Source: Alphaproteobacteria bacterium
GTDB lineage: Bacteria > Pseudomonadota > Alphaproteobacteria > RF32 > CAG-239
Length of the DNA: 13,566 nt
Assembly (NCBI GenBank): GCA_024408895.1
Contig: JAKSUO010000018.1
Location: 1-13,566, forward strand
Direction of reading: 5' to 3'
The first letter of the stretch is position 1; each line of letters opens with the position of its first letter. The position numbers were made by a program, and so were the translations under genes. Shown in pieces: positions 6,348 through 13,566 of the stretch. The notes below the pieces were generated by a model. It saw only the letters and a list, made by a program, of their open reading frames with translations, was not told the origin of the DNA and made no database searches.

Positions 6348-8170
6348 TACTCCTCGCTTTCCTCTTCTTCAAATTCAAAGTCTTCGTCTTTTGGGGTGTA
6401 TTTGGAAAGGTTGAGAGGGTAGCCCTCGCGACCCCATTCGCATTTCTTTAAGATTGCGGACGGAATCTTTTTAACTGTAATGTTCGGGAAAGCAGATTTA
6501 TTGCCAACAAAGGCGCTGCAACAAATAAGCAAGTTGTTATCTCCGACTTCAGCGGCTAACTTATCCAAAGATTCCTCTTGCACACTCATGGTTGTAGTAA
6601 AGATAAAGCTCTTTTCGGACGAAAAGCCCTGTTTCCAATACTTTTCAGCGTCCGGCTTATAATGATAGCCTAAAATCTTACACATTGCTTCGGCGAGCAT
6701 ATCGGCGTTGTATTTGTCGGATATAATTTGCTGTCCGTATTTGTCCTTAACAATTAACGATGACGCCAATTCATAAAATTTGAAACCTCCACCACAAAGC
6801 CAATTGACAGCTGTGCTTATGCCACCACTATCATTACCTGTAATAACGTTTTGTAGCCTTGGCAAACAGTGTGTATAAGCTTGGTCTCCCATTTCAATGC
6901 CAATCCAACGTCGCCCCATTTTGTGTGCTACGGCTGCCGTGGTTCCCGAACCTAAGAAACTATCAAGCACAAGGTCACCAGGCATTGATAGCATATCAAT
7001 TATTCTTGAAATTAAAGCCTCAGGTTTTTTGCCGTTTGGAAACTGAACATTTCCTTCTTTTGTTAAATTATTATATTGAATATCATCCCAAAGATTACCC
7101 ATATTATCTAATTTAAATATTTCATTATTTTTCTTTTGAACAACATCCTTTAACCACGCAATTAAATTGTCATCTTTATAATATGAGCGTATAACTTTTC
7201 CTGCATTTTTTCCTTTTATGGGTGCATACTCAATACTATAAATTCCCTTACCATATTCTTTTGTTTCTTCTATTACCTTTGTCCTTATTGATGTTTGGGC
7301 GTTTGTCGTTCTGAATATTTTATCAATATAAGAGTAGTACGCCATTTGTAGGTCATTATGAAATTCTTCCTTGGCGATTTGATTTACGGAACATATTTCA
7401 TAACTATCATGTTTATACAGCTTAATAATGTCGCCATTTCCTGCAGTAAATTCTTTTAAAAACGTACCAGAATCTATATTTTTCAAGACACTTGTATATT
7501 TCCAACTTTTCCCTTGTGCCGAATAATTTGTTATATAATCCATTAATTCTTGGGATTTCGTAGGAACCACATTAAGCATAAAATTAGAAATGTCTTTTGC
7601 ATATAAAAGTATAAACTCTATATTGTCTTGCAAACTTTTACCTAAATTACTGCCGCTTACACCGGCAATTTTTGTTTTACAGCATATTATATTAATAAAA
7701 TTATGACGTGCAAAAATTTCATCCAATAAAACTTTCAAATGAGCCATTTCTGTTGCATCAATTTGCACACATATTGCACCATCAGGTGATAAAAGATTTT
7801 TCAAAATTTCTAATCTATCACGCATTAAAGATAGCCAAATTGAATGTTCTAAACCATCATCATAATACAAAAAAGCACTTCCTGTGTTATATGGCGGATC
7901 AATATAGATACATTTTACTTTACCGGTATAATCCTGCTCCAACGCCTTTAATGCCAACAAATTATCGCCATGTATCAGCATATTATCATAAGTCGGCTGA
8001 ACTTTAGATTTGACATCAAAATGGTCAAAAATATCTTTTGCCATACCGTCCGTATCTTTTTCATACGAAAATGACTTTTCCTTGTCTTCAAGCAAAATCC
8101 TCGGCTCAGGGTTAAACCTGTCTTCCTTCCCCGGCCATGTTAACTCTAATCTTGTCAATTTCTCAGTCAT
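6347..8170 (-). CDS. mod: Type III DNA-methyltransferase (adenine-N6), Mod subunit
   Basis: The Mod subunit recognises the target site and transfers methyl from AdoMet to adenine N6; with Res it forms the restriction complex. Its 607 residues include the catalytic DPPYNTG (91-97) before the AdoMet-binding SFLGSGTT (404-411), the beta-class order used by type III Mod proteins. The region between them, roughly 160-395, should contain the target recognition domain and is much AT-richer than the flanks. The C-terminus is an acidic run ending ESEE. The length suits an EcoP-type Mod and no motif is damaged. The start is supported by AAGGAA eight bases upstream. It overlaps the preceding gene by ATGA and the next by TAATG. 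Unusually, two other genes separate it from res. Confidence 0.93.
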   Translation of the reverse strand: MTEKLTRLELTWPGKEDRFNPEPRILLEDKEKSFSYEKDTDGMAKDIFDHFDVKSKVQPTYDNMLIHGDNLLALKALEQDYTGKVKCIYIDPPYNTGSAFLYYDDGLEHSIWLSLMRDRLEILKNLLSPDGAICVQIDATEMAHLKVLLDEIFARHNFINIICCKTKIAGVSGSNLGKSLQDNIEFILLYAKDISNFMLNVVPTKSQELMDYITNYSAQGKSWKYTSVLKNIDSGTFLKEFTAGNGDIIKLYKHDSYEICSVNQIAKEEFHNDLQMAYYSYIDKIFRTTNAQTSIRTKVIEETKEYGKGIYSIEYAPIKGKNAGKVIRSYYKDDNLIAWLKDVVQKKNNEIFKLDNMGNLWDDIQYNNLTKEGNVQFPNGKKPEALISRIIDMLSMPGDLVLDSFLGSGTTAAVAHKMGRRWIGIEMGDQAYTHCLPRLQNVITGNDSGGISTAVNWLCGGGFKFYELASSLIVKDKYGQQIISDKYNADMLAEAMCKILGYHYKPDAEKYWKQGFSSEKSFIFTTTMSVQEESLDKLAAEVGDNNLLICCSAFVGNKSAFPNITVKKIPSAILKKCEWGREGYPLNLSKYTPKDEDFEFEEEESEE

Positions 8171-8913
8171 TTTTCAGTTCCTTCTTGATTTGCTTGAGGT
8201 GTAAAACGTTCTTCAGATTCTTTTATAAAGTTCATCTGCTCATTGTTATAGCATTGCGGTACCAACTTTAAATTTTTTATGTCATTATTTAATTTGACAA
8301 TATTTGCAATTAAATTTCTTAAAAGTAAAGTAATACGATACGTCTCATTCAATAATCCCTTAACGGCAGTATAATCTCCAATTAAAAAGGAAATATTCCT
8401 GTCACGCTTTTGTGCTAGGTCTTCACAATTTGACAGTGATAACAAAATATGATTACGCTCCAATATATAAGCATCCAAAGAGTTCAAAAGACTTTTTACT
8501 AAAACAATATCCAATACAAAATGAGGAATATAATCAATACATTGCGCGTACTTTTCAAGAGAAATTGCCTTGAAAACATCATCATAAACAAAACCGAAAC
8601 ATACATCGTCAAACATAAATGATTTTTGGGAATTTTTATCTTTGATAATGTCAAGAGCATTTTGCTCCTTTTCTAATTGGAATTGCAATCTTTTCGCTAA
8701 AAAATTCAGTCCATTGATACTTCCTAAAGATATGGAAACAAGAAAGTTGAGATTTTCGCGTAGTTCTTGTATTTCCTTTTGTTTTTCAAGACGGCTTGCA
8801 CCAAACCACCAAGTAAAGAAAGCAATAGCAACCGGTATTAATATCGCCCCTGCCGCCGGAAGCCATATGTCTCTAAACCAATCGTAGGTAAAATATGTTG
8901 CCAAATTAGTCAT
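8167..8913 (-). CDS. Small membrane-anchored protein between res and mod (248 residues)
   Basis: I do not recognise a family. One strong hydrophobic segment near the N-terminus (about residues 17-37, from IWLPAAGAI through FFTWWFG) is followed by a basic SRLEKQKE. This predicts a single anchor with a cytoplasmic, mostly helical body. The frame opens five codons earlier (ATG 8926-8928), but that start lacks a ribosome site. The inner ATG 8911-8913 has GAGGG roughly nine bases upstream, and I prefer it. The gene overlaps its upstream neighbour by 8 bases and mod by 4 (ATGA), so it is co-translated with both. Its sequence is AT-rich like the neighbouring small gene and unlike the mod ends. It could be a membrane effector or an anchor for the R-M complex. 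Confidence 0.75.
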   Translation of the reverse strand: MTNLATYFTYDWFRDIWLPAAGAILIPVAIAFFTWWFGASRLEKQKEIQELRENLNFLVSISLGSINGLNFLAKRLQFQLEKEQNALDIIKDKNSQKSFMFDDVCFGFVYDDVFKAISLEKYAQCIDYIPHFVLDIVLVKSLLNSLDAYILERNHILLSLSNCEDLAQKRDRNISFLIGDYTAVKGLLNETYRITLLLRNLIANIVKLNNDIKNLKLVPQCYNNEQMNFIKESEERFTPQANQEGTEK

Positions 8914-9577
8914 TTTTAGCGCCCTCATCCGTGGAATTTAATTTTTTCCATTTTATCGATTTTGATTTATAAATTGGCTTTAAGTTATATTCTACTTCAT
9001 TTATAACTTCTTGAAGCTTTGTATTTATGGCATCATCATCGCCGTGTTCGTATATTTTATCATTAAATTCTTTTATTAAATCTTTACCATATATTTCCGT
9101 CAAACTTTGGTTTGGATCTTCTCTCATTAATGAAAGACACGCATTTTTGAAATGATTAATAATTCGGTTTACTTCAAAAAAACAGTTTTCTATTTCTTTT
9201 GAATAATAGACTTTCGCCTTATTTCTTAATCTTTGAAAAGTTTGAATTTGTTCAATTGATGTATCTAAAATCATCAATCTATATCCTAAACCTGTTTGAA
9301 ATTCTGATAAATCACTTTTTTCATAGTATTTACGAACTTCCTCAGGAGAATAAGAAATAAAAGGGCATCTTGCTCTTGATATTAAATCTTTCATATTATA
9401 AAACTGTTCAACAATTTCTCTTGCTAATTCAATTTTAGGAGCTTCTAGAATTTGTTCTCGCCACGTTTGCAATCCTCGGTAAGCAATATAGCATCCCCAA
9501 GTAGCAAGTCCAAGCTCTATTGCCTTTACAACACCTTCTGTGGTAATATATTCATTTATTAAAGCACATAAACACAT
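8906..9577 (-). CDS. Putative membrane-associated defence-island protein (223 residues)
   Basis: The N-terminal third has a moderately hydrophobic segment (about 15-36) followed by RGLQTWREQ (34-42), then a helical ELAREIVEQFYNMKDLISRARCPF (50-73). I recall this tryptophan-plus-'ELA...Y..RD.I...R.P' pattern from uncharacterised proteins encoded in defence islands, but no function is established to my knowledge. The rest is charged and helical. It starts two bases after the res stop, with GAGG ten bases upstream inside the res end, and overlaps the next membrane gene. The tight junctions make it an integral operon member. The membrane segment is weaker than that of its neighbour, so peripheral membrane contact is also possible. 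Confidence 0.75.
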   Translation of the reverse strand: MCLCALINEYITTEGVVKAIELGLATWGCYIAYRGLQTWREQILEAPKIELAREIVEQFYNMKDLISRARCPFISYSPEEVRKYYEKSDLSEFQTGLGYRLMILDTSIEQIQTFQRLRNKAKVYYSKEIENCFFEVNRIINHFKNACLSLMREDPNQSLTEIYGKDLIKEFNDKIYEHGDDDAINTKLQEVINEVEYNLKPIYKSKSIKWKKLNSTDEGAKND

Positions 9578-9579
9578 TT

Positions 9580-12282
9580 TTATTTTGCCTCATAGTCTCT
9601 CACAAGCTTATCAAAAGTGCGGTCAAGGGTTACGGTGTTATCAGGTATTAACAGATAGTGCCAAGCTTTGCCGTTATGCTTTTTTTCAAAGTCCGTTGCA
9701 ATTTCGCACCATTTCAATGCAGCTTCTTTCTTAGCTAATACTGTCTTATCCGTCATTTGATTAGAAGCTTTGGTTTCAATCATATACTTGTCACTGATTG
9801 TTTCGACGATAAAGTCAGGGTAATAATTATGAAGCTGACGCTCATCATCAGGATATTTTATATTAAATATCTCTTTTGCCCTGTCATTATTCGGCTTAAA
9901 CCATTTTAAGACTTCGCTTGCGTTTTCTAAAATTTCGCTCAAGTCTTTTTCGGTTGACGAATCAAACTTTTGCTTATCAAACAAACATTTCTTAAAGCCG
10001 ATAAAAATCATATTTTTAATTTTGGACTTGTCGTGAACAGAAGCGCGATAGTCAAGCGGCGTTTCGCCTTCTCTTGCAAGCATTTTATATGATTCAGATG
10101 TTTGTGTGCCGTAGTCGCTGTCAACTTTAACAGTTAATTCCATTTTAGCCGGACATAAATGCGCCTTCATTTGCAACATAATTTTATGCGCAATGTCAAC
10201 GCCGTTCCAAAACAGAATTTTGCGTGTGTTTAGCTCACTGCCCGAATATGAGTTGATGTAGTCAATCGTCTGCCGGACAAGTTTTTGAATTAAGTCGGCA
10301 TTTTCTTGATAGGAAATAATTGTTTCATCAACCAAAGGCACAAGCAAATAGTGCGTTATATCGTCATAACGGTCAAAAAATTCGGCTTGCATTTCATCGC
10401 GACCATGCCCGATAATTTCTTGAATTATCATTTTTTGAGATTCCGGTTTGTAGCCGTTAAAATCTGCCGTGTTTATATCAAAATCATAAAAAGTAAAACT
10501 GCTTAATTGGCGGTATGTTTGGATAATTCTCGGAATGTTAATCGTCATTTTAATAACCGTTTCGGTCATATTTTTAGCCGTTTGCGGTAAATCAACGGTT
10601 GCCTCTAACGAAAGCTCCGAATTTTCTAACTTCATATATTTGAGCTTTTGCTCCGCCAGTTCAACAATTTTTTCTTGATTCTCTTTGCTTTTTAAGTCTT
10701 CGGGATTAAGAACATAGCGCCCTGTTTCAGCAATAGCTTCTCTTACTGCTTCGCCGATTTTACGATTATCCTCGTTTGTAAATACCGGTAATGTTGCTTG
10801 TTTCGGTTGTGGCTTCGGTACAATTATATTGCCGTTTTGCACTTCTTCATCAATTTTACTGGTGCTTGTTTCGACTTTTTTACCAACCAAGCCGTCTTCA
10901 CTATTGTCAATATATTCTTGCTGAAATTCAAACGACTGGTCGCGTGCAGCCTTAATGATGTCAGCAAATTTATCATGCGCAACAACGTGCAGGCGGTCTA
11001 TTGCTTCATCGCCGGTTAATTCGCCGTAAGGCAAGCGTAAACCGCGCCCGATTGACTGTTCAACTAAAATTTTTGAATCGGCTGTACGAAGCGGCACGAT
11101 GGTATAAAGGTTATTTACATCCCAACCTTCGCCGAGCATATTAACGTGAATCACAATTTCGGTCGGTTCATCGGCGCTTTCAATTTGCAATAAACGTTGC
11201 AAAACTTCATCTTTTAGTTCGCCGTTTTGCTTTGAATTGACCACAATTACCTTGTCCTTATAGCGTCCTTCTTCAAAGTCATCGCTTTTAATTTTGGCTT
11301 CTATTGCTTCGGCATGAGCAATATCTTTGGCAATAATCATCATAAACGGTTTAACTTTGCGAACCTTTTTATTATCAGCGTAGACTTGCAGTTCTGCCTT
11401 AACACTCTCATGGACTTTTATACCATCCAGAATTTTTAAATCTTCTAATGTGTCTTCGTCATATTGATTTTTATTAAAATCCGTGCGCCCGACAATAGCA
11501 GGCTTTTTTACAAAACCGTCTGTTATAGCGTGTGCAAGGTTATATTCATACGCTATATTTCTGAAAGGTTTGCCTTTGGCGCCTGTTGACTTTGCCGTAG
11601 CAGTCAGTTCTATACCCAATACAGGGTTAAGCTCATTAATTGCCGCCATACCGGCATTTGCACGATAACGGTGCGCTTCGTCCATAATCAGCACTAAATC
11701 TTTTAAGCCCGATAAATAATCAAAATACGATTGCCCTAAGTATTCTGCCATACGGCGAACTCGTGGCATACCTCTGGCATCTTTATCCGAATCAATTTTA
11801 GAAATATTGAAAATATTAATGCGTAGACGGTCATCATTAGGGTTATCAAACAAGCCACCGACTTGGTCGTAGTCATCGCCTGTAATAATTTGCGGTGTGC
11901 CGACATAAGCATTAAGCCCGGGGAAAACGTATTTTGGCGTATTTGGCGTAAAGTCTGTTTTTAATTTGTTATAAATTGTTAAGTTTGGCGCTAAAACCAT
12001 AAAATTTTTAATTTTACATTCTGCGTGAAGGTATGCAATCATTGCACCCATTAAGCGCGTTTTGCCGACACCTGTAGCAATAGCAAAGCAAATACACGGA
12101 AAAGCACGTTCAAAATCCTTAACCGACGGGCGCACTTCTTGAATAAGGCGTAAAGCCTCTAATGTATCCATATTCTTAGCTAAAGTAATTTTTTCTAAGA
12201 CATTTACCAAAATATCAAGGCTATCCTTTTGCGGCTGGCGCAAAGAGAGGGCTTGATTAATCATACGCTGCGTTTCGTTCAT
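9580..12282 (-). CDS. res: Type III restriction endonuclease, Res subunit
   Basis: Res is the ATP-driven motor and nuclease that cuts DNA when Mod finds unmodified sites in the required arrangement. The 900-residue protein carries Walker A in ATGVGKT (69-75), DEAH (201-204), TATA (227-230), LGEGWDV (383-389), motif VI in EQSIGRGLRLP (408-418), and a C-terminal PD-(D/E)xK nuclease: YPDF (821-824) followed by IETKA (835-839). All catalytic residues seem present and the length is about that of EcoP-type Res, so the enzyme should be active. AAAGG about seven bases before the ATG supports the start. It is the first gene of a six-gene minus-strand operon. Its core is noticeably GC-richer than the two small genes that follow. 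Confidence 0.94.
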   Translation of the reverse strand: MNETQRMINQALSLRQPQKDSLDILVNVLEKITLAKNMDTLEALRLIQEVRPSVKDFERAFPCICFAIATGVGKTRLMGAMIAYLHAECKIKNFMVLAPNLTIYNKLKTDFTPNTPKYVFPGLNAYVGTPQIITGDDYDQVGGLFDNPNDDRLRINIFNISKIDSDKDARGMPRVRRMAEYLGQSYFDYLSGLKDLVLIMDEAHRYRANAGMAAINELNPVLGIELTATAKSTGAKGKPFRNIAYEYNLAHAITDGFVKKPAIVGRTDFNKNQYDEDTLEDLKILDGIKVHESVKAELQVYADNKKVRKVKPFMMIIAKDIAHAEAIEAKIKSDDFEEGRYKDKVIVVNSKQNGELKDEVLQRLLQIESADEPTEIVIHVNMLGEGWDVNNLYTIVPLRTADSKILVEQSIGRGLRLPYGELTGDEAIDRLHVVAHDKFADIIKAARDQSFEFQQEYIDNSEDGLVGKKVETSTSKIDEEVQNGNIIVPKPQPKQATLPVFTNEDNRKIGEAVREAIAETGRYVLNPEDLKSKENQEKIVELAEQKLKYMKLENSELSLEATVDLPQTAKNMTETVIKMTINIPRIIQTYRQLSSFTFYDFDINTADFNGYKPESQKMIIQEIIGHGRDEMQAEFFDRYDDITHYLLVPLVDETIISYQENADLIQKLVRQTIDYINSYSGSELNTRKILFWNGVDIAHKIMLQMKAHLCPAKMELTVKVDSDYGTQTSESYKMLAREGETPLDYRASVHDKSKIKNMIFIGFKKCLFDKQKFDSSTEKDLSEILENASEVLKWFKPNNDRAKEIFNIKYPDDERQLHNYYPDFIVETISDKYMIETKASNQMTDKTVLAKKEAALKWCEIATDFEKKHNGKAWHYLLIPDNTVTLDRTFDKLVRDYEAK

Positions 12283-12318
12283 TTTTAAGCCTTTTAATGC
12301 ATATTCAACAATGTTGCC

Positions 12319-12347
12319 AGTTTACAAGAGATGTTTAATACTTGCAA
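12319..12347 (-). promoter_or_regulatory. Candidate promoter of the res operon
   Basis: On the minus strand TTGCAA (12342-12347, 4 of 6) is followed by a 17-base spacer and TAAACT (12319-12324, 4 of 6). It lies between the fic terminator and the res start, about 37 bases before the res ATG. Matches are modest, but a promoter is expected here because fic ends with its own terminator. Confidence 0.35.
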
Positions 12348-12392
12348 GCCCTAGAGTCATTGAATCACAAGATTCTTTTATATACAAAGCAT

Positions 12393-12425
12393 AAAAAAAG
12401 GCTCCATGCTTTAGGTCATGAAGCC
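12393..12425 (-). terminator. Rho-independent terminator after fic
   Basis: Read on the minus strand, GGCTTCATG (12417-12425) pairs with CATGGAGCC (12400-12408) over nine positions, one of them G-U. The loop has eight bases, and a run of seven U follows (12393-12399). It begins about 20 bases after the fic stop and separates fic from the res operon. Confidence 0.85.
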
Positions 12426-12445
12426 AAAATTCAATTTGTGAGGCT

Positions 12446-13504
12446 TTATCCCTTCAAAATATAATATGTACCTTTGGTGGAGCCTTGTTTTTCAAGCATA
12501 TTTTTCTTTACTAAATTTTGCACGGTCTTTTTGACGGTTTCGCTGTTTTTATCTAATATCTCTGCCATTTCTGCCACCGACCGATTTGTTTTTTCTTTGA
12601 ATAAATCTAATACGGATTGCTCGCCCTTAGTAATTCGGGTTGCGTCGGCTTTTATGGCAAAAGCAATTTTATCTTCTAAATGCCGTTTTTGCTTAGCAAG
12701 CGAGGTAATAAAAAATGTCAGCCACGGCTCATAATTTACCTTATCGCTCCATATTGTCTTTTGCGTAGCGCGCAAAGCTCTGTAATAAGCGTCTTTACTG
12801 GCTTCAATAATTGATTCCAATGATGAATAAGGCATATAGTTATAGCCATGTTGCAGCATAAGCATTGTCGTTAATGCACGCGACATTCTGCCGTTGCCGT
12901 CTGTAAACGGGTGTATGGATAGAAAATGCACCACAAATACGCCAATTGTAATAATCGGGTGGAAGTAGCCGTCTTTAAAATTAGCATTTGTCCAATTGAC
13001 AAGCTCTTGCATTAAACGCGGTGTATCAAAAGGTGTTGCTGTTTCAAAAATCGTGCCAATTTCTTTACCGTTGGCATCAAAGGCTGCCACGCGATTTGAA
13101 TCTTTTTTATATTCGCCGCGATGACCCTCGTCTTTTTCTGAATACGAAAGCAAAATTTTATGCAGCTGCCGTATATAGTTTTCCGATAAATTTATTTCTT
13201 TGTAATTTTCAAAAATCGTCGAGACTAAATCGGCATAACCGGCAACTTCTTGCTCGTCGCGCGTTTGAAAAGACTTTTTGCTGATGCGGTTAAAAACTTC
13301 TTCAACCTCGGCATCATTTAATTTATTACCCTCAATACGGTTAGACGAGCCGATAGATTCAATTGTGGCAATACGCTTCATTGCTTTTAATTGCTCCGGC
13401 TTAACTTTAATACCGCCGCTGTTCCACGAACCGTTAAACGTGTCTATTTCTGCTATTTTGCGTAGCATATCCGGTGTAATTATAATATCTGACATATTAG
13501 GCAT
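12446..13504 (-). CDS. fic: Fic-family AMP-transferase with C-terminal winged helix (class II)
   Basis: Fic proteins usually transfer AMP from ATP to a hydroxyl group of a target protein. The 352-residue protein has the complete active-site motif HPFTDGNGR (198-206). Upstream lies SNRIEG (54-59), which fits the inhibitory motif (S/T)xxxE(G/N) of class II Fic proteins; its glutamate keeps the enzyme off by default. A winged-helix-like region follows at about 300-350 (SVAEMAEILDKNSETVKKTVQNL), as in SoFic-like proteins, and could bind DNA. The start is supported by AAAGG eight to nine bases upstream. It is a separate transcription unit beside the R-M operon; Fic genes are often neighbours of restriction loci. 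The target is unknown. Confidence 0.92.
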   Translation of the reverse strand: MPNMSDIIITPDMLRKIAEIDTFNGSWNSGGIKVKPEQLKAMKRIATIESIGSSNRIEGNKLNDAEVEEVFNRISKKSFQTRDEQEVAGYADLVSTIFENYKEINLSENYIRQLHKILLSYSEKDEGHRGEYKKDSNRVAAFDANGKEIGTIFETATPFDTPRLMQELVNWTNANFKDGYFHPIITIGVFVVHFLSIHPFTDGNGRMSRALTTMLMLQHGYNYMPYSSLESIIEASKDAYYRALRATQKTIWSDKVNYEPWLTFFITSLAKQKRHLEDKIAFAIKADATRITKGEQSVLDLFKEKTNRSVAEMAEILDKNSETVKKTVQNLVKKNMLEKQGSTKGTYYILKG

Positions 13505-13530
13505 TTTTGTATCCTTTTACTGTAATATTT

Positions 13531-13565
13531 ACCGAAATATTACCGAATAATTCCCGAAAAGTCAA
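13531..13565 (-). promoter_or_regulatory. fic promoter overlapped by three 11-bp-spaced repeats
   Basis: On the minus strand TTGACT (13560-13565, 5 of 6) is followed by 17 bases and TAATAT (13537-13542, 4 of 6), ahead of fic. On the plus strand the hexamers ACCGAA (13531), ACCGAA (13542) and CCCGAA (13553) start exactly 11 bases apart, one helical turn, each preceded by AT-rich sequence. They cover the -10 box and spacer, as an operator would. Autoregulation by the winged helix of Fic is an inference. Confidence 0.6.
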
Positions 13566-13566
13566 T

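Noticed and set aside
2046..12282. DISARM or BREX system
   Set aside because: A SNF2 helicase and a methyltransferase are present, but I see no DrmA, DrmB or DrmC, no PglZ phosphatase and no BrxC/BrxL. Res and Mod are clear type III subunits.
12362..12375. Small inverted repeat GAATC...GATTC upstream of res
   Set aside because: Five-base arms in AT-rich DNA are expected by chance, and the position is not clearly tied to the promoter.

Overview
The window is a defence island next to a replication module, probably from a low-GC alphaproteobacterium or a mobile element carried by one. The taxonomic hint is weak: a DUF3768-type protein, a family I know mainly from Alphaproteobacteria, in AT-rich sequence. 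No rRNA, tRNA, CRISPR array or transposase is visible.

Region 1 (1-1891, minus strand). A replication initiator of the filamentous-phage G2P / rolling-circle type runs off the left edge. It is preceded by a translationally coupled 43-residue ORF, an unrecognised 109-residue ORF and the DUF3768 gene. A strong hairpin (551-595, 19 paired positions) lies inside the 5' end of the initiator gene.

Region 2 (2046-4937, plus strand). A RapA/SNF2-like helicase of 963 codons is interrupted by one in-frame TAG at codon 278. Everything else in it looks intact. Its start has no Shine-Dalgarno sequence, and a promoter candidate sits where it would give a leaderless mRNA.

Region 3 (12282 to 4918, minus strand). 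One tightly packed operon reads res, two small membrane-anchored proteins, mod, a Cys-cluster/membrane/acidic-tail protein, and a small protein with a HEPN-like RN...H motif. Res and Mod are complete type III restriction-modification subunits with their catalytic motifs. All junctions overlap or lie within 2 nt. Four unrecognised or weakly recognised proteins are thus built into a type III R-M operon. The genes between res and mod, those after mod, and the centre of mod are AT-richer than the res and mod cores, so the operon looks mosaic. The operon converges on the helicase with a 20-bp overlap of coding ends.

Region 4 (12393-13566, minus strand). A class II Fic AMP-transferase with a C-terminal winged helix has its own terminator and a promoter carrying three ACCGAA-type repeats spaced exactly 11 bp.

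Working model (inference): Mod and Res modify and cut DNA. The SNF2 helicase, when intact, may assist. The membrane and HEPN-like proteins may be a second, cell-directed layer triggered when restriction fails, by analogy with the anticodon nuclease PrrC linked to a type I R-M system. Fic may be an independent regulator or toxin-like module.
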